Part shown: positions 53,425 through 61,061 of the stretch, piece after piece | Numbering within the stretch: the stretch's first letter is position 1 | Layout of the letters: every line of letters begins with the position of its first letter | DNA from: Thalassotalea piscium | GTDB lineage: Bacteria > Pseudomonadota > Gammaproteobacteria > Enterobacterales > Alteromonadaceae | Assembly (NCBI RefSeq): GCF_030295935.1 | Contig: NZ_AP027362.1 | Location: forward strand, 1,674,001-1,738,000 | Length of the DNA: 64,000 bases | Direction of reading: 5' to 3' | Made by a program: the position numbers and the translations under genes | Notes under the pieces: generated by a model | Told to the model about the DNA's origin: nothing | The model's database searches: none | What the model saw: only the letters and a program-made list of their open reading frames with translations

Positions 53425-55989
53425 ATGTCTGATTTTACTGCACGTTACTTAAAAGACTATCGTCCTAGCGAATTTACAATTAATACAATTGACCTAACAT
53501 TTGAGCTAGATGATCATAAAACTATTGTCACTAGTGAGATGTCGGTCACAAAAAAGTCTACAACCGCTAATAAGTTAACTTTAGATGGTGAGCAACTTAA
53601 GCTGATTGCTGTATTTTATAATAATCAAGCATTAGCCCCTTCAGATTATCAGTTAAATGATGATAGCTTAACGTTATCCATAATTGATTGTGAATCAACA
53701 ATTAAAATTATTACAGAGATTGATCCCGTTAATAACACGTCCTTAGAAGGCTTATTTAAGTCAGGTGGAGCTTTTTGCACGCAATGTGAAGCTGAAGGCT
53801 TTAGAAGAATAACTTATTATCTTGATAGACCCGATGTAATGGCGAGGTTCACTACAAAAGTTATCGCGGATAAAACCTTATACCCATTTTTACTTTCTAA
53901 TGGTAATAAAGTGTCAAGTGGCACTTTAGACGGTAACTTTCATTATGTTACATGGGAAGACCCTTTCCCTAAGCCTAGTTATCTATTTGCAGTAGTTGCT
54001 GGGGATTTTGATCTGCTAACAGATAGCTATGTAACTAGTTCAGGTCGAGATGTACGCTTAGAGATTTTTGTTGATAAAGGGAATAAAGATAAAGCCCATC
54101 ATGCAATGGCATCGTTGAAGCATTCAATGCGATGGGATGAAGATACATTTGGTTTAGAATATGACCTAGATATATACATGATTGTTGCTGTTGATTTTTT
54201 CAATATGGGGGCGATGGAAAATAAAGGGCTAAACGTTTTTAATAGTAAATTTGTGCTAGCAGATAAAGAAACGGCAACAGATACCGACTATTTTAATATT
54301 GAAGCTGTTATTGCACATGAGTATTTTCATAACTGGACAGGAAACCGTGTAACGTGCCGAGACTGGTTTCAGCTAAGTCTAAAAGAGGGTTTAACGGTAT
54401 TTCGTGATCAACAATTTAGTGCTGATATGCATTCTGCAGCGGTCACAAGAATACAGAATGTGCGTGTGCTTCGTTCTCAGCAGTTTGCTGAAGATGCAGG
54501 GCCAATGTCGCACCCGATACGCCCTGAAAAAGTTATTGAAATGAATAACTTTTATACACTGACTGTGTATGAAAAGGGCGCTGAAGTCATTCGCATGCTT
54601 CATACGCTTGTCGGACAAGAGCAGTTTAAGCAAGGTATTGATTTATACTTTAAACGCTTCGACGGCCAAGCGGTAACTTGTGAAGACTTTATTAATGCAA
54701 TGGCTGATGCTGCTAGTATAGATCTAACACTATTCAAGCGCTGGTATAGCCAATCAGGTACACCATTACTGACTGTAGAAGAAAACTTTGATGAACAATC
54801 TAAAGAATATACCCTTTTAGTTAAACAAACTAATCATCCGACAAAAGACCAACAGGTAAAAGCAGCGTTACATATTCCAATTGCAATTGAATTGATCAGT
54901 GAATGTGGTACTAAGGCTAAATTATTAGAGTTAAAATCCAATAGCGAACAGTGGCACTTTAATGATTTTAAAACCAAGCCAATAGTTGGCTTTTTAGCTG
55001 GTTTTTCTGCGCCAGTAAAAGTGAATTTTACGCAAAGTAATAATGACTTAGCAACTATTATGACCAAGGCAGATGATGAATTCTTACGTTGGGACGCAGG
55101 ACAGAAGCTATACGTTGATACAATCGCAAAACTGATTGCGGATGAAAATTATCAAATACCACTACAATTAATTGATATTTTAGCGGTGCAGCTGAAAAGT
55201 GACAGCGACCTTGCATTAATTGCAGAGCAATTTACGTTACCAAATTTTCATGAGCTTGTTGAACAATTTAAACCTGTTAACCCAATAGTACTGCTTAATG
55301 CTATTGAACAATTAAAAACTTTTATTGCTCAAGGGCTACAGGATGAGTTTCTTGCAATCTATAAAAAACACGCTGATAAAATATACCAAAACCATGCTGA
55401 TGCAATAGGGGAGCGTGCTATTAAAAATATGGCACTATCGTATTTAATGACCTTAAGCAGTTATCACGACATTGCTGAGCAACAGTATGCAAACTCTGAC
55501 AATATGACTGACAGCTTAGCTTCACTTAATAGTGCGGCAACAAACGGTATAGCCGCATTTGACACTATGATGGCATCTTTTGAGAAACGATGGTCGAGAA
55601 CCGCGTTAGTAATGGATAAATGGTTTAGTTTACAAGCTGCATACAAAGGAAATGATGTGTTCGAACGACTGACTAAGCTTAGTCAACATCCATTGTTTAG
55701 TTTGAAAAATCCCAATAGAGCCCGATCTCTAATTGGAGCGTTTACACATAGTAACCCACGATTTTTTCACTGTTCGACAGGTAAAGGCTATCAGTTTTTA
55801 GCCGATCAAATATGCAAGTTGAATGACATTAATCCACAAATTGCATCAAGATTGATCACCTCGTTGATTCAATTTAAAGATTTTGATAAAAATAGACAAG
55901 AACTAATGAAGCAGCAATTAGTGAGAATTTCAACACTTTCCTCTTTATCAAAAGATTTAAAAGAGAAACTAGATGCGGCTTTAAGTTAA
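53425..55989 (+). CDS. pepN: Aminopeptidase N
   Basis: The 854-residue M1 zinc aminopeptidase has 'VAVDFFNMGAMENKGLNVF' (substrate GAMEN motif) and HExxH at His298-Glu299-His302, with the third ligand Glu321 18 residues later (LKEGLTVF), as in E. coli PepN. The remaining domain is helical and of normal length. It is cytosolic, removing N-terminal residues from peptides. GGGGG-rich sequence precedes the ATG. The small DUF2835 gene follows 28 bases later. Confidence 0.95.
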   Translation: MSDFTARYLKDYRPSEFTINTIDLTFELDDHKTIVTSEMSVTKKSTTANKLTLDGEQLKLIAVFYNNQALAPSDYQLNDDSLTLSIIDCESTIKIITEIDPVNNTSLEGLFKSGGAFCTQCEAEGFRRITYYLDRPDVMARFTTKVIADKTLYPFLLSNGNKVSSGTLDGNFHYVTWEDPFPKPSYLFAVVAGDFDLLTDSYVTSSGRDVRLEIFVDKGNKDKAHHAMASLKHSMRWDEDTFGLEYDLDIYMIVAVDFFNMGAMENKGLNVFNSKFVLADKETATDTDYFNIEAVIAHEYFHNWTGNRVTCRDWFQLSLKEGLTVFRDQQFSADMHSAAVTRIQNVRVLRSQQFAEDAGPMSHPIRPEKVIEMNNFYTLTVYEKGAEVIRMLHTLVGQEQFKQGIDLYFKRFDGQAVTCEDFINAMADAASIDLTLFKRWYSQSGTPLLTVEENFDEQSKEYTLLVKQTNHPTKDQQVKAALHIPIAIELISECGTKAKLLELKSNSEQWHFNDFKTKPIVGFLAGFSAPVKVNFTQSNNDLATIMTKADDEFLRWDAGQKLYVDTIAKLIADENYQIPLQLIDILAVQLKSDSDLALIAEQFTLPNFHELVEQFKPVNPIVLLNAIEQLKTFIAQGLQDEFLAIYKKHADKIYQNHADAIGERAIKNMALSYLMTLSSYHDIAEQQYANSDNMTDSLASLNSAATNGIAAFDTMMASFEKRWSRTALVMDKWFSLQAAYKGNDVFERLTKLSQHPLFSLKNPNRARSLIGAFTHSNPRFFHCSTGKGYQFLADQICKLNDINPQIASRLITSLIQFKDFDKNRQELMKQQLVRISTLSSLSKDLKEKLDAALS

Positions 55990-56017
55990 CAACTTTTAAT
56001 ATGTTACCAACGTTAAA

Positions 56018-56236
56018 ATGAAATATTACTTTTCAATGAACATGACAAGGGACGAGATAATGCCATACTATCAAGGCAAAGCCTTGTCTATTGTCGTGCG
56101 CGCTGAATGTGGGCTTAAAGTACAATTTCCCGCGATGCATATTAGAAAGTATGTAACTTTGGCAGGGGTACAAGGCCGTTTTTGCTTGGAAACAGTAAAT
56201 AATAAATTTATTTCTCTAACAAAAGTTAATTATTAG
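56018..56236 (+). CDS. DUF2835 family protein
   Basis: The 72-residue protein matches DUF2835: 'MKYYFSMNMTRDEIMPYYQGKA', then 'QFPAMHIRKYVT' and 'GVQGRFCLET'. The family is small, soluble and of unknown function, and typically lies next to pepN or glutamate dehydrogenase in marine gammaproteobacteria. It is probably cotranscribed with pepN, 28 bases upstream. Confidence 0.85.
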   Translation: MKYYFSMNMTRDEIMPYYQGKALSIVVRAECGLKVQFPAMHIRKYVTLAGVQGRFCLETVNNKFISLTKVNY

Positions 56237-56254
56237 AGTTTATGCTTTAAACGC

Positions 56255-56265
56255 TGGTCTGACCA
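56255..56265. promoter_or_regulatory. FadR-like operator 1 (CTGGTCTGACCA)
   Basis: CTGGTC-T-GACCA carries a perfect TGGTC/GACCA palindrome and matches the FadR core CTGGTCNGACCAG except for the last base. It lies 126 bases upstream of the -35 box of the DUF1302 cluster. Confidence 0.5.
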
Positions 56266-56352
56266 ATGATGCTTGCTCGGTTTATCATCAATCTATAAAG
56301 ACCCGTACCAATAATACTGTTAGCTAAGTGAATAATGTAAGATGTGCACTAA

Positions 56353-56370
56353 TTTAAACAAGTGTTTTAA
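56353..56370. promoter_or_regulatory. PsrA-like palindrome (AAAC-AAGT-GTTT)
   Basis: TTTAAAC-AAGT-GTTTTAA contains the AAAC-N4-GTTT core of PsrA, a TetR-family fatty-acid regulator of Pseudomonas and Shewanella relatives. It lies 20 bases upstream of the -35 box. Confidence 0.4.
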
Positions 56371-56390
56371 ACGGGGTAGCTAATTGTATC

Positions 56391-56418
56391 TTGACAGTAT
56401 TTGAGCGCTTTATATACA
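56391..56418 (+). promoter_or_regulatory. Promoter of the DUF1302 cluster
   Basis: TTGACA (56391-56396) and TATACA (56413-56418) are separated by 16 bases. It is the strongest sigma-70-like pair in the intergenic region, 128 bases before the DUF1302 start. Confidence 0.6.
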
Positions 56419-56428
56419 AGGAACTCAT

Positions 56429-56441
56429 CTGGTCAGATTAG
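56429..56441. promoter_or_regulatory. FadR-like operator 2 (CTGGTC-A-GATTAG)
   Basis: The left half matches the FadR half-site; the right half is imperfect. It lies 10 bases downstream of the -10 box, where a repressor would block the start of transcription. Confidence 0.35.
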
Positions 56442-56546
56442 TGCTTGCACCCCTGCCAAAATGATGCAATTATTGTTTTATACCACTATAGTGGATAAAT
56501 AGAATTATAATACGATAAAAACTGTTTCAGGTCTGGGGAGAACATA

Positions 56547-58607
56547 ATGAGACAAAGTCCAATAACAAGATTTATCAAAAAGCCATTGGCAGTAAGTATT
56601 ACTACTGCCATCTTGCTTTCGCAAACGGGTCAAGTGAGCGCGGCTAATTTTCAATTAGGCGATTTCGATATTAGCTTTAACTCTACTTTTTCTGTAGGGG
56701 CTAGCTTTCGTACCGAAAATAGAAATTGGGAAGATCACGTTGGTATTTCAAACAATGTTAATAATGGTCTTGATTTTTCTCAGTACCATCCAGCATTAAA
56801 TCCAAACCCTGCAAGTAATACAATATGGCAGGGTGAAGGTAGTTATTCTAATAATGGTGATTTGGGGAATTTAAACTTTGATGCGGGAGATACATTTTCA
56901 CGTTTGTTTAAAGGTACTCATGAATTAGATATTCGCAAAGACAATGTTGGTGTCTTTTTGCGTGGTATGTACTTTTACGATTTCGAAATGATGGATAACG
57001 ATCGTCCATGGAGCAATGTTGTTTCTGGTGAAAAGATAAATCCATGTCGTGACAGTGAAGCTAAAGATCAAGTTTGTCGTGATATTAGATTACTTGATGC
57101 CTATTTTTATGGTGATTTTGATATAGGTGAAATGCCTTTTTCAGTGCGTATAGGTCAGCAAGTTATCGGATGGGGTGAAAGTTTACTTATTTCACATGGT
57201 ATTAGTGAAATTAACCCTGTCGATATATCTCGTCTTAAAGCACCAGGTGCTGAATTAACAGAAGCATTCATCCCATTTGGTGCTGTTTGGGCCTCTTTAG
57301 GGATTTCTGAAAACTTCAATATTGAAATGTTTTATCAATATCAGTGGGAAAAAACAATTTTACCTGCACCAGGTAGTTACTTTTCTACTAACGACTTTGC
57401 CGGAGATGGCGGTCATTACAACAATATTCAACTGGGCTTTACTGGTAACCCTGATATTGATTTAGATACCCTTACGACCGGAATGAATCAATTGGGTGAT
57501 ATGATGCGCTCTGGAGACCCTGCAACAATGGGCGCTGCTGGAGCAATGTACATGGCTTATCCAACTAAGCTTACATTGAAAGCGCCAGGTGCAGCCAGTA
57601 CTTTAGACCCTGAAGACGGCGGTCAATACGGTATTCGTTTATCTTGGTATTTACCTGAGTTAAATGAAACTGAAGTTAGTTTGTATTATGTTAATTACCA
57701 TAGTCGTCGTCCATTCTTCTCAGGTAAGACAGCTGATTTCTCGGCTGCATCAATAGCATCAGATTTAGCATTTTTAGCGTCTAATGAGATAACTGAGCAT
57801 AATTACCATGAGTTAGGTACTTTCTCTCAAGTACTACTTGCTTATCCTGAAGATATTAAAATGACAGCATTAAGTTTTAACACGACTGTAGCTGACTTTG
57901 CAGTTTCGGGTGAAATTACTTATCGCCAAGACGAACCACTTCAAATTGATGACGTTGAGCTATTGTTTGCCGCTATGCCACAGCAGTTAGCACACCCTGA
58001 CTCTGTAAATTATCGCCCAGATCTTGATGGCATTTCACAAATGGATGTATTTGCACCAGGGGAAACAGCACAAGGGTATATTTTAAGCGATACTGTTCAA
58101 GCACAAATGGCGTTCACCCGTTTTTGGGGACCTTCTATTGGCGCTAGTCAGTTAACTACATTGCTTGAAGTTGGCGGTATAAATATTAATGATATGCCAG
58201 ACCAAGACGTACTTCGCTTAAATGGCCCAGGAACTGCTAGAAATGGCGGAATTGCAGGCAAAGAAGGGCTAGAAGTTGCACTTCAAGGTGGAAGAGAAAC
58301 TAATCCTTTCCCTGATGACTTTGCTTGGGGCTATAAATTTGTTGTTAAGTTAGATTATACCAACGTGGTTGCTGGCATTAACATGACACCTAAGTTTATT
58401 TTCTCTCATGACGTTAGTGGTATAACACCTGATCCTATTTTCTTATTTGTTGAAGACCGTAAGTCACTTTCTGCAGGGATTACCTTTGACTACCAAAGTA
58501 AATGGTCAGCCGACGTTACCTATAACAGCTTTTGGGGTGGTGTAGGTACAACCAATCAAATTGAAGACCGCGATTATGTGTCTTTCAATATAAAATATTC
58601 TTTATAA
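56547..58607 (+). CDS. DUF1302 outer membrane protein
   Basis: The 686-residue protein has a signal peptide (about 1-33, ending VSA) and a beta-rich body with the DUF1302 pattern: 'FNSTFSVGASFRTENRNW', 'LDAYFYGDFDIGEMPFSVRIGQQVIGWGES' (positions about 57100-57185), and a C-terminal strand ending 'VSFNIKYSL' that is typical of outer membrane barrels. GGGGAG precedes the ATG by 8 bases. It is the first gene of a DUF1302-DUF1329-YCF48-MMPL cluster. Exact function unknown; a channel for a hydrophobic compound is inferred. Confidence 0.85.
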   Translation: MRQSPITRFIKKPLAVSITTAILLSQTGQVSAANFQLGDFDISFNSTFSVGASFRTENRNWEDHVGISNNVNNGLDFSQYHPALNPNPASNTIWQGEGSYSNNGDLGNLNFDAGDTFSRLFKGTHELDIRKDNVGVFLRGMYFYDFEMMDNDRPWSNVVSGEKINPCRDSEAKDQVCRDIRLLDAYFYGDFDIGEMPFSVRIGQQVIGWGESLLISHGISEINPVDISRLKAPGAELTEAFIPFGAVWASLGISENFNIEMFYQYQWEKTILPAPGSYFSTNDFAGDGGHYNNIQLGFTGNPDIDLDTLTTGMNQLGDMMRSGDPATMGAAGAMYMAYPTKLTLKAPGAASTLDPEDGGQYGIRLSWYLPELNETEVSLYYVNYHSRRPFFSGKTADFSAASIASDLAFLASNEITEHNYHELGTFSQVLLAYPEDIKMTALSFNTTVADFAVSGEITYRQDEPLQIDDVELLFAAMPQQLAHPDSVNYRPDLDGISQMDVFAPGETAQGYILSDTVQAQMAFTRFWGPSIGASQLTTLLEVGGININDMPDQDVLRLNGPGTARNGGIAGKEGLEVALQGGRETNPFPDDFAWGYKFVVKLDYTNVVAGINMTPKFIFSHDVSGITPDPIFLFVEDRKSLSAGITFDYQSKWSADVTYNSFWGGVGTTNQIEDRDYVSFNIKYSL

Positions 58608-58618
58608 GGGCAGAATCA

Positions 58619-59977
58619 ATGAAAAAAATTACATTGTTATCATTTGCTATGTCTTTAGCGTTTTCAGGCGCTAGTATTGCTAAAGTCGATACAGAGCAAG
58701 CAAAGAAGTTATCGGGCGAACTTACCCCAATGGGTGCGGTAAAAGCAGGTAATGCCGACGGCTCAATTCCAGAGTGGACAGGCGGTATTACAACCCCACC
58801 AGCAGGTTATACCGTTGGCGATCACCATTTAGACCCTTATCCGAATGATAAAGTGAAGTACACCATTACTTCAGCAAACGTTGCTGAATATGAAAAGCTT
58901 CTTACACCGGGTCAAGTAGCACTATTTAAAACGTTTCCAGAAACTTATAAAATGAACGTTTATCAAACAAGACGATCTGCGTCTTATCCTGAGTTTGTAT
59001 ATCAGGCAACCATTGATAATGCTACCCGTTCAATGTTAGTGCAAGAGGGTAATGGTATAACTAAAGCTGCCGTAGGTGTTCCATTTCCAATTCCTGCGAA
59101 TGGTTTAGAAGCTATTTGGAACCATATTTTACGTTATAGAGGTGAGGCTATTGTTCGTCAAGGCGGGCAAGTTACACCAACATCTTCAGGAAGCTACACC
59201 TATGTAGGTTTTGATGATCAGCTGATGTTACCGTATGGAATAGAGGGCGCTTCACCTGAAGACTTAGAAAAAACAAATATTCTTTTTAAATTTAAACAAA
59301 AAGTAACAGAACCATCTAAACTAGTAGGTACAGCATTACTTGTGCATGAGACGATGGACCAAATTAAAACGCCTCGTCAGGCATGGATATATAACAAAGG
59401 TATCCGTCGAGCACAAAAAGCGCCGACTGTTGCCTATGATGCCCCAGGTACTGCTGCGGATGGATTAAGAACAACAGATGACTTTGATATGTTCAACGGT
59501 GCGCCAAATCGTTATACATGGACATTAAAAGGCAAGCAAGAGCTCTTAATCCCATATAACGACTATCGTTTGCACAGTGATAAACTAAAATATGCTGATA
59601 TTATTCGTCCAGGGCATATTAATCCTGAACATGTTCGCTATGAGAAACATAGAGTTTGGGTAGTTGAAGCTAATTTGAAAGATAATACCCGTCATATTTA
59701 TAAAAAACGTGTATTCTTTATCGACGAAGATAGCTGGCAAATTGCTGTTACCGACATATATGATGAGCGTGATGAATTATATCGCGTTGGTGTAGCACAT
59801 GGATTAAACTATTATGAAGTACCCACACAGTGGTCAACTTTAGAAGTTTTTCATGATCTGCAATCTAAGCGTTATATTGCAATGGGTTTAGATAATGAAG
59901 CGAACATGTATGACTTCTCAGCTAAACTAAAAGATGTAGACTTTACATCGAGAGCGTTACAACGAGACAACCGTTAG
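58619..59977 (+). CDS. DUF1329 LolA-like periplasmic protein
   Basis: The 452-residue protein has a signal peptide (about 1-21, ending SIA) and the DUF1329 pattern: 'LGGELTPMGAVKAGNADGSIPEW'-like start (positions about 58710-58780), 'AFPIPANGLEAIWNHILRYRG'-type block, and a C-terminal 'HVRYEKHRVWVVEANLKDNTRHIYKKRVFFIDEDSWQ' region (about 59636-59747). DUF1329 proteins are related to the LolA/LolB lipoprotein-carrier fold. It starts 11 bases after the DUF1302 gene, so the two are cotranscribed. An intrinsic terminator follows it. Confidence 0.85.
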   Translation: MKKITLLSFAMSLAFSGASIAKVDTEQAKKLSGELTPMGAVKAGNADGSIPEWTGGITTPPAGYTVGDHHLDPYPNDKVKYTITSANVAEYEKLLTPGQVALFKTFPETYKMNVYQTRRSASYPEFVYQATIDNATRSMLVQEGNGITKAAVGVPFPIPANGLEAIWNHILRYRGEAIVRQGGQVTPTSSGSYTYVGFDDQLMLPYGIEGASPEDLEKTNILFKFKQKVTEPSKLVGTALLVHETMDQIKTPRQAWIYNKGIRRAQKAPTVAYDAPGTAADGLRTTDDFDMFNGAPNRYTWTLKGKQELLIPYNDYRLHSDKLKYADIIRPGHINPEHVRYEKHRVWVVEANLKDNTRHIYKKRVFFIDEDSWQIAVTDIYDERDELYRVGVAHGLNYYEVPTQWSTLEVFHDLQSKRYIAMGLDNEANMYDFSAKLKDVDFTSRALQRDNR

Positions 59978-59998
59978 TTAGTAACTTTCATTTGAAAT

Positions 59999-60022
59999 GG
60001 CTGGCTATTGTCAGCCTTTTTT
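59999..60022 (+). terminator. Terminator inside the envelope cluster
   Basis: GGCTGGC (59999-60005) and GTCAGCC (60010-60016) form a 7-bp stem with one G-U pair and a TATT loop, followed by TTTTTT. It lies between the DUF1329 gene and the YCF48 gene, so the latter two genes are expected at lower levels. Confidence 0.75.
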
Positions 60023-60050
60023 ATGTGCATGTATTAGGATCAAACATTTG

Positions 60051-61061
60051 ATGATAAAAATACTTCTTCTGATCTTTACGATCATCTTGTCGCAAGCTAC
60101 CCAAGCAACTACATTAACTGCTGACGCAGTTATATCTCCCTTAGCTAAAGACTCTCTACTTTTAGACATTAAAAATGTTAATGATCAATTTTTAATTGCT
60201 GTTGGTGAAAGAGGGCATATATTACGCTCTACCGACGGTAAGAATTGGCAACAAATGCCTTCACCGACACAAATTACATTAACATCAGTTTTTTTTGTGA
60301 ACTCTTCACTAGGCTGGGCTGTTGGGCATAATGCCACTATTTTACATAGTAATGATTCAGGTTTTACTTGGACGGTGCAAAATCAAAACCCTCAGCTCGA
60401 AGTTCCATTTCTAAACGTACATTTTAAAGACAGTAAAGAAGGTGTTGCTGTTGGTTCTTATGGTTTATATTATCGAACAAAAGATGCTGGCCTTACTTGG
60501 CAACAAGAGTTTCATTTAACATTGTTGACCGAAGAAGACCTTGAATACCTAGATGAATTAAAGCGAGATGACGAGGCAGTATACCTAACGGAACGTTCAC
60601 GAATTTTGCCTCACTTTAACCGCTTTTATCAAGATGGCCGAACGGTATATTTAGTTGGTGAATTAGGTTTAATCGCCAAAAGTAATGATTACGGGGCAAA
60701 CTGGGAACGTTTAGCCGACGTTTACCAAGGTTCCTTTTACGACATTCATCGCACCAAAAAAGGTAACTTATTAGCTGTAGGCTTAAGAGGCAATGTTTTT
60801 AGAAGTGTTTCTAATGGTAATGATTGGCTCAATAGTCCTGTAGAGACAACCGCATTATTAAATAATATTGTGCTTTACCAAGATAACGTTGTCTTTTTAT
60901 TAGGTAATAATGGTGTACTCTTAAAGAGTGTTGATGACGGTATTACATTTACAATGAACACACAGGCAGACGGAAAAGCATTATTGGCGGGCGCTATATT
61001 TAAAGATAAATTAATTGTTGCGTCTGAAGTAGGTATTAAAGTATTACAGGTTACCCCATAA
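60051..61061 (+). CDS. YCF48-related BNR-repeat protein
   Basis: Starting from ATG 60051, the 336-residue protein has a signal peptide (about 1-18, ending TQA) and about six BNR-like repeats with a 'G..G.I..S.DG..W' pattern ('GERGHILRSTDGKNW', 'GHNATILHSNDSGFTW', 'GSYGLYYRTKDAGLTW', 'GELGLIAKSNDYGANW'). They form a beta-propeller of the photosystem II assembly factor type. A longer frame from 59997 would run through the terminator and lack a signal peptide. The MMPL gene begins directly after its stop, indicating a tight functional pair. Confidence 0.85.
   Translation: MIKILLLIFTIILSQATQATTLTADAVISPLAKDSLLLDIKNVNDQFLIAVGERGHILRSTDGKNWQQMPSPTQITLTSVFFVNSSLGWAVGHNATILHSNDSGFTWTVQNQNPQLEVPFLNVHFKDSKEGVAVGSYGLYYRTKDAGLTWQQEFHLTLLTEEDLEYLDELKRDDEAVYLTERSRILPHFNRFYQDGRTVYLVGELGLIAKSNDYGANWERLADVYQGSFYDIHRTKKGNLLAVGLRGNVFRSVSNGNDWLNSPVETTALLNNIVLYQDNVVFLLGNNGVLLKSVDDGITFTMNTQADGKALLAGAIFKDKLIVASEVGIKVLQVTP

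Noticed and set aside
59997-60050. Longer start for the YCF48 gene
   Set aside because: It would translate through an intrinsic terminator and lose the signal peptide that begins at 60051.
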